Shown one piece after another: positions 34,440 to 43,757 of a DNA stretch of 64,000 nucleotides (within the stretch, counting starts at the first letter, position 1; the number at the start of each line of letters is the position of its first letter). The stretch is from Ideonella sp. (lineage in GTDB: Bacteria; Pseudomonadota; Gammaproteobacteria; Burkholderiales; Burkholderiaceae_C), in the NCBI GenBank assembly GCA_016721465.1, contig JADKIA010000004.1:496001-560000 (forward strand), written 5' to 3'. The position numbers were made by a program, and so were the translations under genes. The notes under the pieces were generated by a model that saw nothing but the letters and a program-made list of their open reading frames with translations, searched no databases and was not told where the DNA came from.

Positions 34440-36848
34440 ATGTTCTGCTCCAAAGGCAGCCGCCTCATCGTCTGGTTCACGCTCTTCTGCTTCGTCACGA
34501 CGCAGACGGCCGCTGTCGCCGGCCCGCATGACGAGGGTACTGCCGCCGGGCAAGCCGCCAATCCGGTCATTCGCGGCACGGTCAACACACCGAGCGCCAC
34601 GGCCAACGTGCCGGGTTACACCACGACCCCGCCCGAGAGGGCGTACTACGGCCAGCCCAACCTGGCAGCGCAGGGCAACGCGCGCTTGACGCTTTGCGCC
34701 ACGATGCCGAACGACCCGGTGTGTCAAGCACAGCGCGGTGCGCTGAATTCGGCCAACACGCCGCGGCCGGCCATCGGCGCTAACGATCCTGCGGTGGCAG
34801 CCGCGCGCGGGATCACGCGCAGCCCTTCGAGCGTTCTGGACGATCTGGCCTCGTACTACAGCGGCTGCACCACGTCGACGACGAGCCTGCCCGCGACCAC
34901 ACAGGCACGCACCTGCCTGCGCTACCAGGGTGTCGGTAACTACAGCTGCTCACGGACGCTGAGTGTGGCCATCGCGCGCTCGACCAACTGCACGCCCGGC
35001 GACTGGTTTGCCCATGCCGGCTCGGGCAGCGCCGGGCTGGACGCGCAATGTGTGCCGGACCGGCCCGATACGGCCCAGCATTTCCGGGTCACGCAGAGCG
35101 GCTCGCCGTTGAGCTTCTTCGACGTGGACATGACGACGCCCGTGGTCTTTCCCGAGATGGTGGCCGTGCTGGGAACCAGCTACTCCGGCATGACCGGCCT
35201 GCCGATCCGCACCGGCGTATGGGTTGCCGACAAGTCCTGCGCCGGCACCACCTGCAGCCTGACAGGCATGATCGCAGCGGAGAGCCAGGAGACCTGCACA
35301 GGCAGCGGCGACTCCGGCTACTCCTGCACCACGGTCGAGCCCTTCCTGAAGCGCTATGCCGCCTGCCCTGCAGGGACCCAAAGCGGCGACAACATCCAGG
35401 ACTCGGTCTGCTCCGGCGACAGCGGCTGCACGACGACCGTGCTGGATGGCACCAAGTGCTACGCCCCGTCCGGTGGGTGGACACCGTACACCGGCATCGA
35501 CATCACCGGCACGGTGCTGGGCAACTACTGGAACATCGACGCAGACCGCGCCGTGGTCGGCTGGGATGTGAACCCGGCGTTCGGCCCGATTCCGACGATG
35601 CGGCTCAGCTACGTGAAGGCGCTGACCAGCGTCGCGGCGACCGATCGATGGGATGACCAGTGCCCCGCCCTGGTCGCCGGCGGTCGCTGCACCCTCAACA
35701 CCGCAGCCATCTGCGCCGACGGTCCCGGCGCCAAGGTTGTCGATGGCGTCACCGTTACCCGTGACTGCTGGCAATACGACAGCACGATGTCCTGCAGCAG
35801 TGCGGCGCCGGCAGACCAGTGCGCACCATTGGCAGCCAGCGGATGCACACCGACAACATCGGCGTGCAAGCAGACCAACGCCTTGAGCGGCTTGTGCGAA
35901 ATCGTTGAAGCCACCTACACCTGCCCGGTGCCGGCGCAGTCCGTCACCAGCGCCAGCAACTGCCCGTCCAACGTGTTCTGCCTGCAGGGCAATTGCTTCG
36001 ACATCAGCCACACCAACGATGCCGATTTCGCCCGCAGCATGTCGATGCTGGAGGCCGCGCGCGAGGCCGGGGTGTATCTCGACACCAACCGCATGCAGGT
36101 GTTCAAGGGCGAGGCCAACAGTTGCCGCGACCGGCTGCTGAAGAACTGCTGCTACTCCGACGGCGCCGGCGCGGGCATGACCAACCAGAGTCTGTTCGGC
36201 ACCGGCTCGCGCCTGGTCTACGACGTGCTGATGAACTCGGAGAACCGGGAGTTCCTGTATCAGGGCATGTCGGCGTTGCTGACGAGCGGTGGCTTCAGTG
36301 GCTCCTTCACGAGCTATGGCGTCACGGTCGCGGTCAATGGCACCGCGTTGCCCGCAGGCTCGTCAGTGCTTTATGCGGGCGACAGCCTCGTCGTCGCATT
36401 CGACCCCTGGTCGCTGGTCATCGCGATCATCATCTACATCATCCTGTCGATGATGTCGTGCAACGAGGAAGAAGGAAAGCTCGCGATGAAGGAAGGCGCC
36501 GGGCTGTGCCACAGCACCGGCACCTGGTGCTCCTCCTGCATCAGGATCTTCGGTTCCTGCGTGTCCTGCCTCGAACACAGGACGGGCAAGTGCTGTTTCA
36601 ACAGCAAGCTCGCGCGCATCGTCAACGAGCAGGGCCGCGTGCAGGTCGGCAAGGGCTGGGGTACTGCCCAGGACCCGGACTGCTCGGGCTTCACGATCGC
36701 GCAGTTGCAAAGCCTCAACTTCGCGGCGATGGACCTCACGGAGTTCTATGCGTCCATCGTGCCGACTTTGCCGGACCTGGGCGCGATCCAGACAGGCAAC
36801 AGCGGCAAGGTGCCGAACTGTTACTACGGGCAGGGACGGTGCCAATGA
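34440..36848 (+). CDS. traN: TraN, mating-pair stabilisation adhesin
   Basis: 802 residues, very rich in cysteine, with a signal peptide and a strong AGAGGAG ribosome-binding site. It matches TraN: Thr/Ser-rich N-terminal third, a variable middle, then a conserved C-terminal half with CRDRLLKNCCYSDG and the IRIFGSCVSCLEHRTGKC block and a hydrophobic segment near 660-677. TraN sits in the donor outer membrane and contacts the recipient; the variable middle decides recipient choice in F-like plasmids. It overlaps the next gene by 4 bp. Confidence 0.92.
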   Translation: MFCSKGSRLIVWFTLFCFVTTQTAAVAGPHDEGTAAGQAANPVIRGTVNTPSATANVPGYTTTPPERAYYGQPNLAAQGNARLTLCATMPNDPVCQAQRGALNSANTPRPAIGANDPAVAAARGITRSPSSVLDDLASYYSGCTTSTTSLPATTQARTCLRYQGVGNYSCSRTLSVAIARSTNCTPGDWFAHAGSGSAGLDAQCVPDRPDTAQHFRVTQSGSPLSFFDVDMTTPVVFPEMVAVLGTSYSGMTGLPIRTGVWVADKSCAGTTCSLTGMIAAESQETCTGSGDSGYSCTTVEPFLKRYAACPAGTQSGDNIQDSVCSGDSGCTTTVLDGTKCYAPSGGWTPYTGIDITGTVLGNYWNIDADRAVVGWDVNPAFGPIPTMRLSYVKALTSVAATDRWDDQCPALVAGGRCTLNTAAICADGPGAKVVDGVTVTRDCWQYDSTMSCSSAAPADQCAPLAASGCTPTTSACKQTNALSGLCEIVEATYTCPVPAQSVTSASNCPSNVFCLQGNCFDISHTNDADFARSMSMLEAAREAGVYLDTNRMQVFKGEANSCRDRLLKNCCYSDGAGAGMTNQSLFGTGSRLVYDVLMNSENREFLYQGMSALLTSGGFSGSFTSYGVTVAVNGTALPAGSSVLYAGDSLVVAFDPWSLVIAIIIYIILSMMSCNEEEGKLAMKEGAGLCHSTGTWCSSCIRIFGSCVSCLEHRTGKCCFNSKLARIVNEQGRVQVGKGWGTAQDPDCSGFTIAQLQSLNFAAMDLTEFYASIVPTLPDLGAIQTGNSGKVPNCYYGQGRCQ

Positions 36849-37216
36849 AGTCGATCTTCGTCATCGTGCTGGGCGCAGTCGCGCTGCAATGCGCCGCCCA
36901 GAGCTCCGAGCGCGCTCCAGTGACCGACGCGCGACTGTTGATGCTGGCCGCGCTCCGATCTCCTGACGGGCAGGCTCACGGTCTGTTGACCGGCGACATC
37001 GCCGACGCGATCGGCAAACGCTTCTCTGCGACCACGCCGATCTTCATCGACGTCACCACAGAGAAGCGCTACGCCCAAGCCGGATGCAGTCGCCTCAGGC
37101 TCAGTTTCTGGCAGGACGGTGTGCTGCTGCCCGGCGCCAAAGCGCCGCGCAAGCAGTCCATCGAGTTCGGCATCAACTACTGCCTCGACGGCATGCCGCC
37201 GAAGTCACTGAGCTGA
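36845..37216 (+). CDS. Small secreted protein of unknown function between traN and traF
   Basis: 123 residues with a signal peptide (cleavage near Ala18). The mature part has a LLMLAALRSPDGQAHGLLTG segment and two cysteines (AGCSRLRL, NYCLDG). The C-terminal half (PIFIDVTTEKRY to LRLSFWQDG) looks beta-rich. The ATG overlaps the traN stop, so it is an operon member. No family is recognised. Confidence 0.72.
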   Translation: MKSIFVIVLGAVALQCAAQSSERAPVTDARLLMLAALRSPDGQAHGLLTGDIADAIGKRFSATTPIFIDVTTEKRYAQAGCSRLRLSFWQDGVLLPGAKAPRKQSIEFGINYCLDGMPPKSLS

Positions 37217-37227
37217 AGGGCATAGCC

Positions 37228-38103
37228 ATGCGACACCATTTCCTCGCGCCTGCCCTGGCCGCGGCCGTCACGATGCTGCTTGGCTGGCTCCCTGCCGACA
37301 CGCTCGCACAGGACGGCGCTCGCAGAGACGGTGCCACCTCGCCGACAGCTCCGTATTGGTCTGACACCTGGCGCGGCTGGCACTTCTACGAAGAGCCGGA
37401 CGCCGAGGAAGTGCCGGCGGCACCGCCGAAGACATCCGCACCGGCGCCGAAGCCCGTGCCAGCCAAGGCCCCTGAACTGGTCGAGTTCGAGCGTCTCCAG
37501 AAGGCGGTCGAGTCCTATCGCAACATCGCAATCATGCGGCCGACCGAGGCCAACGTGCGCCGCTACATGGAGCTGGAATCGAAGGTCGTGGCGCGGGCTT
37601 CCTACTTCGCCGACATCGCGCAGCGCGTGGCATGGGCCACGCCCGAACTCGACCCAACGCTTCAGGGCCGTCCGGTGAACGCGAAGGCGCTGGAGGTCTT
37701 CGACCGCGAGCAGATGTCCGGACGCTCGCAGTCGATCAGCGCGCTCGGCAAGGACCATGTGTTGTTCTTCTTCTTCCGTGGTGACTGCCCGTATTGCCAC
37801 GCGTTCGCGCCGACGCTGGGAGCGTTCGAGGCGCGGCACGGCATCAAGGTGGTCGCAATCAGTGTTGATGGTGGATCGATGCCGGGCTTCGCCGATGCAC
37901 GACGCGACAACGGCATCGCCGCCACGCTGAAAGTGACCCAGGTTCCCGCCGTCTACCTAGCCCAGCCCTACACCGGAAAGATCACGCCGATCGGCTTCGG
38001 CGTGCTGTCAGAGGCCGAACTCGTCGAGCGCATTGCCACGGTCGCCACGCCGGCCGCAGAAGCCATGTTGCCAAGCGCGAGCCGGCACGTCTCACTTCAG
38101 TAG
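37228..38103 (+). CDS. traF: TraF, thioredoxin-like pilus assembly protein
   Basis: 291 residues with a signal peptide. The WRGWHFYEEP motif after it is a hallmark of conjugal TraF. The C-terminal thioredoxin fold has an intact CPYC (187-190), unlike F-plasmid TraF, which lacks the cysteines, so this one may be redox-active. The cis-Pro is in VTQVPAVYL. GAAGGG precedes the ATG at 37228. It pairs with TraH, encoded next. Confidence 0.9.
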   Translation: MRHHFLAPALAAAVTMLLGWLPADTLAQDGARRDGATSPTAPYWSDTWRGWHFYEEPDAEEVPAAPPKTSAPAPKPVPAKAPELVEFERLQKAVESYRNIAIMRPTEANVRRYMELESKVVARASYFADIAQRVAWATPELDPTLQGRPVNAKALEVFDREQMSGRSQSISALGKDHVLFFFFRGDCPYCHAFAPTLGAFEARHGIKVVAISVDGGSMPGFADARRDNGIAATLKVTQVPAVYLAQPYTGKITPIGFGVLSEAELVERIATVATPAAEAMLPSASRHVSLQ

Positions 38104-38112
38104 GAGTCGATC

Positions 38113-39564
38113 ATGGTTGCGCGTTTGCCGAATCAGCCTTTGAAGAAAGCAGGTGCCGTCCTGATGGCTGCACTGCTGGTCGTCTCGCCGCTGCCCCTAC
38201 GTGCCGGAGACCTCAACGCCGAGGTCAACAACATGTTCAACAGCCTCGGCGCCATCGGCAACTACACCGCGCCCGGAGCGTTCCGCGGCCAGACCTTCAA
38301 CACCTACACCGGCGGCAGCCTCTTCATGCGCTCGCCGAACAAGGTGTACCAGCTCGCGGCCATCCAGTTTCCGAGCGCGAAGGCGGGCTGCGGCGGCATC
38401 GACGTGTTCGGTGGCTCGTTTTCGCACATCTCGGCCACCGAGTTCAAAAACATGCTGAAGAACATCACCGCCGCATTGCCGGGCATCGCGTTCCAGCTCG
38501 CGCTGGAGGCCGTATCGCCATTGCTGGGCGGCTTGACGAAGTGGGCCAAGGGCCTGGAAACCTGGATCAACAACGCACGCATCAACTCTTGCGAAACCGC
38601 CAAGGCCATCGTCAGCACAGCGGCCGAGGCCACCGGCTACAGCTCGCAGGAGACCTGCGCCGACCTCGCCGTCGAGATGGGGCTGGAGAGCGACCGCGAT
38701 GCGGCGCGCCGACGTTGCGCGACCGACCGGCCGAGCATCCTGGCCTCGGCGCGCTCCTCGGGCGACCCGAACGTGAAGAACAAGGCTCCCTTCGTCGGCA
38801 ACCTGACCTGGAAGGCACTGCAGTACACCGGCGTGGCACTCGACGATTCCGAGCGCGAACTGGTCATGAGCATGGTCGGCACGATCATCTACCACCCCGA
38901 AGAGGACGGGCGCGACCCTGAGCCGATCGCGCCGACACTCACGTCGATCAGCCAGCTGCTTTACGGGCAGGCCGCTGCGGCCGGGACCAATGTGACGCAG
39001 CACCTGCTCCGGTGCAACGACTACACCAACTGCAATGTCGTGACGCTGAATACGGCGTACACGCACACGCCGTTCACTGCCAAGGTCGAGACACTGATGC
39101 GCTCGATCGCCGACAAGATTGCCACGCGCACGGCGATCCCGAACAACTCGGCCGAAGTGGGGTTTGTGAACCAGACCACCGAGCCGGTCTACAAGATGCT
39201 GTCGGTCGGCTCGACCATTCCGGGTTCTGGCCTGGCCGACAGCCTGATCGCGCAGTACCGCGACGTGATCGCCGCCGACTACGCGTATGTCTTCCTGGAG
39301 CGCAACCTGCGCCTCGGCATGGCGGCGCTGGACAAGGATTTCCAGCTGCAGCAAACCCAGCGCGACCAGGCGCGCCAGGTCCGCCAACGCGCGCAGGCGA
39401 TGCTCCAGCAGATCTCGCAGGAGAAGAACCTGCTGTACCAGAAGGTGGGTTCGTACCGCGCCGTGTCCAGCCACCTGGAACAGCTCGAGCGGCAGTTGCG
39501 CTCCAGCATGCCGCAGCATGTGATGGACATGCTCGGGCAGCAGGCGGCGCACATGAGCCGCTGA
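38113..39564 (+). CDS. traH: TraH, pilus assembly protein
   Basis: 483 residues with a signal peptide. The N-terminal part has TraH blocks GAFRGQTFNTYTGGS and KAGCGGIDVFGGSFSHI; the C-terminal 100 residues form a long coiled coil (QLQQTQRDQARQVRQRAQ). It acts in the periplasm with TraF and TraW in pilus extension. An AGGAG site precedes the ATG at 38113, 9 bp after the traF stop. Confidence 0.92.
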   Translation: MVARLPNQPLKKAGAVLMAALLVVSPLPLRAGDLNAEVNNMFNSLGAIGNYTAPGAFRGQTFNTYTGGSLFMRSPNKVYQLAAIQFPSAKAGCGGIDVFGGSFSHISATEFKNMLKNITAALPGIAFQLALEAVSPLLGGLTKWAKGLETWINNARINSCETAKAIVSTAAEATGYSSQETCADLAVEMGLESDRDAARRRCATDRPSILASARSSGDPNVKNKAPFVGNLTWKALQYTGVALDDSERELVMSMVGTIIYHPEEDGRDPEPIAPTLTSISQLLYGQAAAAGTNVTQHLLRCNDYTNCNVVTLNTAYTHTPFTAKVETLMRSIADKIATRTAIPNNSAEVGFVNQTTEPVYKMLSVGSTIPGSGLADSLIAQYRDVIAADYAYVFLERNLRLGMAALDKDFQLQQTQRDQARQVRQRAQAMLQQISQEKNLLYQKVGSYRAVSSHLEQLERQLRSSMPQHVMDMLGQQAAHMSR

Positions 39565-39597
39565 GCGCGAGCAGCAGAAGCCACCGGGACAGTCGCC

Positions 39598-42387
39598 ATG
39601 TGGGAGATCTACGCCTATCAGAACGCGGACAGCCTGTTCGGCATCTTCAATGCCGCCGCCGCCATCAACGCATCGAGCGACTACCTGGCCGCCGTGGCTG
39701 CTGTCGCCTTCTGCGGCTTCGTGGCAGCCCTGATCGCCTATGCCTTCGCGCCGGAAAAGCTGCAGGGCTGGAAGTGGCTCGCCACCGCTCTGCTCGTGTT
39801 CTCGGTGTTGATCGTCCCCAAGGTCACGGTCGGCATCGTCGACAAGACCGGCGGCGCTCCAGTCAAGGTGGTGAGTAATGTGCCTTTCGGCGTGGCCATG
39901 CTGGGCAGCCTGACCAGCACCATCGGCCACACGCTGACCAGCCTCTTCGAGACCGCCTTCCAGGTGCTCCCCGGTGTCGGCGGATTGCCGAGCGAGCTGA
40001 CCTATGAGAAGAACGGGCTGATGTTCGGCAACCGCCTGATCCGCGCGACCGGCAAGGTGGTATTCCAGGACCCGAACTTCCGCACCGACCTGATCAACTT
40101 CATCAACAACTGCACGATGTACGACCTGATCGACGGCACGATCAGTCCGTCGGTCTTCTCCAGCTCGGGCGATGTCTGGCCGCTGATGGCGACGCCGAAC
40201 CCGGCGCGATTCAGCACGGTCACCGGTGCTGGCGGTGTTGACGTGGACACCTGCCCGAACATCTACACCAGCCTGAACGGCCGGCTGCCGGCTCAGATCA
40301 CCAGAATCCAGGGACAACTCGCGTTCCAGTTGAACCCGACGTTGCCGGGCGCGGCAGCGGCTGGCGTGATCGCGACCCAGATCCAGCAGGCTTACTTCAA
40401 GAACAGCATCGCGGATGCTTCCGCAACCGCTGCCGACCTGATCCGGCAGAACGCGGTGATCAATGCGATCAACGACACCAGCACGATCATCGGCCAGAAG
40501 GTCAACGATCCGGCGGCGATGGTGCTGGCCGTTGGCCGGGCGCAGGCGGTGGCCCAGCAGAACGCGGCATGGCTCAACTATGGCAAGGTTGCGGAGCAGG
40601 CACTGCCCGTTTTCCGCAACGTCATCGAAGCGTTGACGTATGCCCTGTTCCCGCTGCTGGTGTTGCTGCTCTTGCTGACCAGCGGACGCGAAACGATGAT
40701 CGCCTTCAAAGGCTACGCGGCCATTCTGATCTGGATTCAGCTGTGGCCGCCGCTCTATGCGGTACTGAACTACATGGCTTCGATCTACGCGGCCTACGAC
40801 CTGGCCGCCGCGGCCGACCTCGGCACCGGGACCAAGGCCTTGTCGCTTCAGACCGCGTCGACGATCTACTCCGGCGCGATCTCGGGCGAGGCCATCGTGG
40901 GCTACCTGGCCATCAGCATTCCGTTCATCGCCTGGGCGGCACTAAAGCGGATGGAGAACTTCGGAACGGCACTGGTAGGCGGGCTGTCGGGATTGCAGGG
41001 CGCGCTGTCGGGCAGCACGGGTTCGGCGGCGACCGGCAACGTGAGCCTGGGCAACGCCTCGATGGATCAGATGCAGTTGGCGCCGAATCGGACGTCGGCG
41101 TTCATGGGCAGCATGCAGAACGATCTGAGCGGGAACACGTTCTCCTCGAACGCGCTGACGGGGCGCACGGCGGTCAGCTTGCTGCGTAACCAGGGGTTCG
41201 CGTCGCGGGTGGTGTCGATGCGGGTGAGCGAGCAGGATGTGACGGAAGCGAGTCGGCAGGCCGATAGTGCGCGCAGCGAGGCGGTGTCCGCAGGCCAGCA
41301 GCGTTCTGCCGTGCTCACCGAGGCCTTCACGCGGGGGCTTGCCAAAGTCCGCTCGGCGCGAAGTTCGTCCGGATCGACCTCCAGCAGCTTCGAGCAACTC
41401 GGCGAGACGATGAACCGTCTGGATCAAATCACAAGAGGCGTGGCCGACAGCACCGGGCTCTCGCAATCGCAAGTCGCAAGCATCGCCTTTGGGGCCGCCG
41501 CGAATCTCGGCCTGAGCACGCCCTCATTTGGTCCAGTTTCAGCCAGCGCGTCGTTGAGGTCAAACGCGGGGAAGACCTACCAAGCAGGTTTGTCTGATGA
41601 GCAGCGCAAGGTTCTGGGTTCGATGACTAGCGAGCAGATCGCAGAGTTCAAGCAGTTCGGTGACCGTGTGTCGCGGGACGCCAGCTTTAGCAACTCCGTG
41701 GGCGATGATTCGCGTGAGGCTCGGGAGCTGGCTTCACGGCTCGCGACAACGGCCTCTCGTTCCGAGCGGGCTGACGCCAGCTTCGCGGAACGCACCGCGT
41801 TGGTTGAACGTTTGTCGTCGGCTCGCGAACATGGCGAGACCTTGTCGATCGACATCGCCCAGGATCCGCACAACCTAGAGATGTTCATGCGCTACGCCGA
41901 ACAGTATGGTGGCAACAGTGCGGCCGCAGCCGCCATGTTCGACGCGGAAGTCGCTCGTCAAGGATTGCGACCCACCCGCGTCTTCTCGAACGGGTCTGCC
42001 TTGCCAAGCTCGTTTGAGAGCCTGCGTCGTCAACATACGAACGAGGCCAATGAGCCAGCCTTCAATCCCGATCTCGTCGGCGCTGATCGCGAGCATCGAC
42101 GCCAAGTTACACGCTTCGGCAACGCGGCACCGGTCGCCGAGACACCCTCATCGGCCTCGTCGCTGCGCAACGAGATCCAAACAAAGGCGGCCGAAATACG
42201 CCACCAAGCCGAAGTTTCCCGGGACAGCTTTGACTCCAATGCCGAGATCGTCCCAACTTCTGACGGAACTCTCGCATCGAAGAAGTCGCTGCTGAAGCAG
42301 ACTGCCAAGCAGGTCGGGAGCGACGCTGGCGCGTCAATCGACGTGGCCAAGGATGCCGTCAAGGATCTGTTCAGAAGGAAACCCTGA
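39598..42387 (+). CDS. traG: TraG, mating-pair stabilisation and inner-membrane protein
   Basis: 929 residues. The N-terminal 470 residues hold several membrane helices (about 20-43, 53-72, 345-365, 372-395 and 430-455) and family blocks NADSLFGIFNAAAAI and FPLLVLLLLLTSG. The C-terminal half is a soluble, Ser/Ala/Arg-rich helical periplasmic domain that in F recognises exclusion proteins. From about 41.5 kb the tail is somewhat less GC-rich than the head. It is the last gene of the transfer operon and its stop touches the stop of the convergent next gene. Confidence 0.92.
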   Translation: MWEIYAYQNADSLFGIFNAAAAINASSDYLAAVAAVAFCGFVAALIAYAFAPEKLQGWKWLATALLVFSVLIVPKVTVGIVDKTGGAPVKVVSNVPFGVAMLGSLTSTIGHTLTSLFETAFQVLPGVGGLPSELTYEKNGLMFGNRLIRATGKVVFQDPNFRTDLINFINNCTMYDLIDGTISPSVFSSSGDVWPLMATPNPARFSTVTGAGGVDVDTCPNIYTSLNGRLPAQITRIQGQLAFQLNPTLPGAAAAGVIATQIQQAYFKNSIADASATAADLIRQNAVINAINDTSTIIGQKVNDPAAMVLAVGRAQAVAQQNAAWLNYGKVAEQALPVFRNVIEALTYALFPLLVLLLLLTSGRETMIAFKGYAAILIWIQLWPPLYAVLNYMASIYAAYDLAAAADLGTGTKALSLQTASTIYSGAISGEAIVGYLAISIPFIAWAALKRMENFGTALVGGLSGLQGALSGSTGSAATGNVSLGNASMDQMQLAPNRTSAFMGSMQNDLSGNTFSSNALTGRTAVSLLRNQGFASRVVSMRVSEQDVTEASRQADSARSEAVSAGQQRSAVLTEAFTRGLAKVRSARSSSGSTSSSFEQLGETMNRLDQITRGVADSTGLSQSQVASIAFGAAANLGLSTPSFGPVSASASLRSNAGKTYQAGLSDEQRKVLGSMTSEQIAEFKQFGDRVSRDASFSNSVGDDSREARELASRLATTASRSERADASFAERTALVERLSSAREHGETLSIDIAQDPHNLEMFMRYAEQYGGNSAAAAAMFDAEVARQGLRPTRVFSNGSALPSSFESLRRQHTNEANEPAFNPDLVGADREHRRQVTRFGNAAPVAETPSSASSLRNEIQTKAAEIRHQAEVSRDSFDSNAEIVPTSDGTLASKKSLLKQTAKQVGSDAGASIDVAKDAVKDLFRRKP

Positions 42388-42696
42388 TCAGTCCTGCCGA
42401 TCCGGGTCGAACATGTGGTGATCAGGATCGGCATTCGGTGGCTTCATGAATGGCGGATGGCCCTTGTCTCGCCAGTAGTTGCGATCCAGTTCCTCCAGAG
42501 GCGCGTCGTCTGGTTCGATACTTCTCCGCGCACGCTCTCGTCTTCCCGTGCTGGTCAACGCTCCACCGAGCACGGTGCCCACCACAGCACCGATTGTCAT
42601 CATCACGACCTTGACGCTCCAGTCGTCGTGCAGGGCCGAAAACAGGCCGATGGCCGCGCCGAGCACGACAAAAGAGAAGAAAATGAGTTTTCGCAT
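42388..42696 (-). CDS. Small two-helix membrane protein of unknown function, tail to tail with traG
   Basis: 102 residues. The ATG at 42696 is chosen over a longer frame because GGGGAG lies before it and it starts directly with the first membrane helix. Two helices (about 4-21 and 29-47) are followed by a basic stop-transfer stretch (GRRERARRS) and an acidic cytoplasmic tail (DDAPLEELDRNYW). Its stop abuts the traG stop with no gap. Position and layout would fit a surface or entry exclusion protein acting against TraG, but there is no sequence proof. Confidence 0.65.
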   Translation of the reverse strand: MRKLIFFSFVVLGAAIGLFSALHDDWSVKVVMMTIGAVVGTVLGGALTSTGRRERARRSIEPDDAPLEELDRNYWRDKGHPPFMKPPNADPDHHMFDPDRQD

Positions 42697-42845
42697 TCGC
42701 GGGTCTCCCCTGCCCGACAGCCTACAGGCCCATGCATCACTTGCAAGGCTCAATGTGTCACTGCGTGCATGACACGGTAGCTCCACGGCGAAGGCACCCT
42801 GGTTCCGGCTGGTTTGCGATGGAAGCTGGTCCTCCGTTGGCGCGA
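42697..42845. other. Gap with an inverted repeat between the membrane gene and the AbiE pair
   Basis: 149 bp with no gene. GTGTCA (42755-42760) and TGACAC (42770-42775) form a 6-bp inverted repeat around CTGCGTGCA, possibly an operator or a weak stop signal for the abiE transcript. Nothing else stands out. Confidence 0.4.
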
Positions 42846-43757
42846 TCACAACCTGTCGTCCAAGGCACGGGCCTGGCGTTCGAAGTCATCAGGCCGACGC
42901 TTCTGAAACGTGTGCAGGTTGGCCAGCTTCCAACGCAAGGCCGGCAACTCTGCTGAGTGCGCACATTTCAGCAGGGCCCAATCGGGTTGCGCTCGCGCGA
43001 GTCCACTCAGAAATTTGCGGTGGTTGTTGGTCAGTCGTTGCCGCAACTCCGTGCGCAGGCGCGCACGCGTCGACAGCAAGGTGTCAAGGCTGACAGGCTC
43101 GGTCGTCATGCCCACGAAGTTGTTCTGATATTCGCCGGTGATGTCCTTCTCGCTACCGAACAGCACCTCATGGGTCGGACGGTTGTGCCCGGCCAGATAG
43201 GTCACGAAGCATTCGAGCGCGGCATCCGAGAGTCCGTCACTCTCGAACATCTGCCAGACGTCGAACAGATCGCGTGGGTGCTGGCGGTCCATCGCCGCCA
43301 CCAGTTTGCTGCCGTAGAGTTCGGCCGCAGCCAGCACGGGCAGATTCATTTCCGCGCTGAACATTGCGGCGGTTCTGGGGGTCAGGGCACGCCTTTCGGT
43401 GGGCAGCACCGTGCCACGAAACACGACGTTGACTTCGACCTTGACCTGGCACTGGGCGTTCTCGATCAGCAGCTTCGTGTCGCCAAGGTCTTTGGTGCTC
43501 ACCTTGCGAGTGCTGAGGCCAAGCTTGGTAAGACGTACCCCGACGGCATCCAATTCATTGGCGATACCTGCCAGGGCCTGCTCGCGCGGCGTCTGCCATG
43601 GCGTGTAGACCACATCGATGTCCACCGACAAACGAGGCATGTCACGTACGAACAGGTTGATGGCCGTGCCGCCCTTCATCGCAAAGACGTCGTTGGCGAA
43701 CACGTCTGGCGCCACCTGCAACAGCAGGCGAACGGTGTCGGCGTAAACCTTATCCAT
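42846..43757 (-). CDS. abiEii: AbiEii-type nucleotidyltransferase toxin
   Basis: 303 residues of the AbiEii/AbiGii family, DUF1814. The nucleotidyltransferase core is visible as MKGGTAINLF (27-36) and LSVDIDVVY (43-51), with the Asp46/Asp48 metal pair, and later the family HPRDLFDVW motif. AbiEii toxins transfer nucleotides onto tRNA and stop growth, giving abortive infection and element maintenance. The start overlaps the antitoxin gene by 8 bp, so the pair is co-translated. Confidence 0.88.
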   Translation of the reverse strand: MDKVYADTVRLLLQVAPDVFANDVFAMKGGTAINLFVRDMPRLSVDIDVVYTPWQTPREQALAGIANELDAVGVRLTKLGLSTRKVSTKDLGDTKLLIENAQCQVKVEVNVVFRGTVLPTERRALTPRTAAMFSAEMNLPVLAAAELYGSKLVAAMDRQHPRDLFDVWQMFESDGLSDAALECFVTYLAGHNRPTHEVLFGSEKDITGEYQNNFVGMTTEPVSLDTLLSTRARLRTELRQRLTNNHRKFLSGLARAQPDWALLKCAHSAELPALRWKLANLHTFQKRRPDDFERQARALDDRL

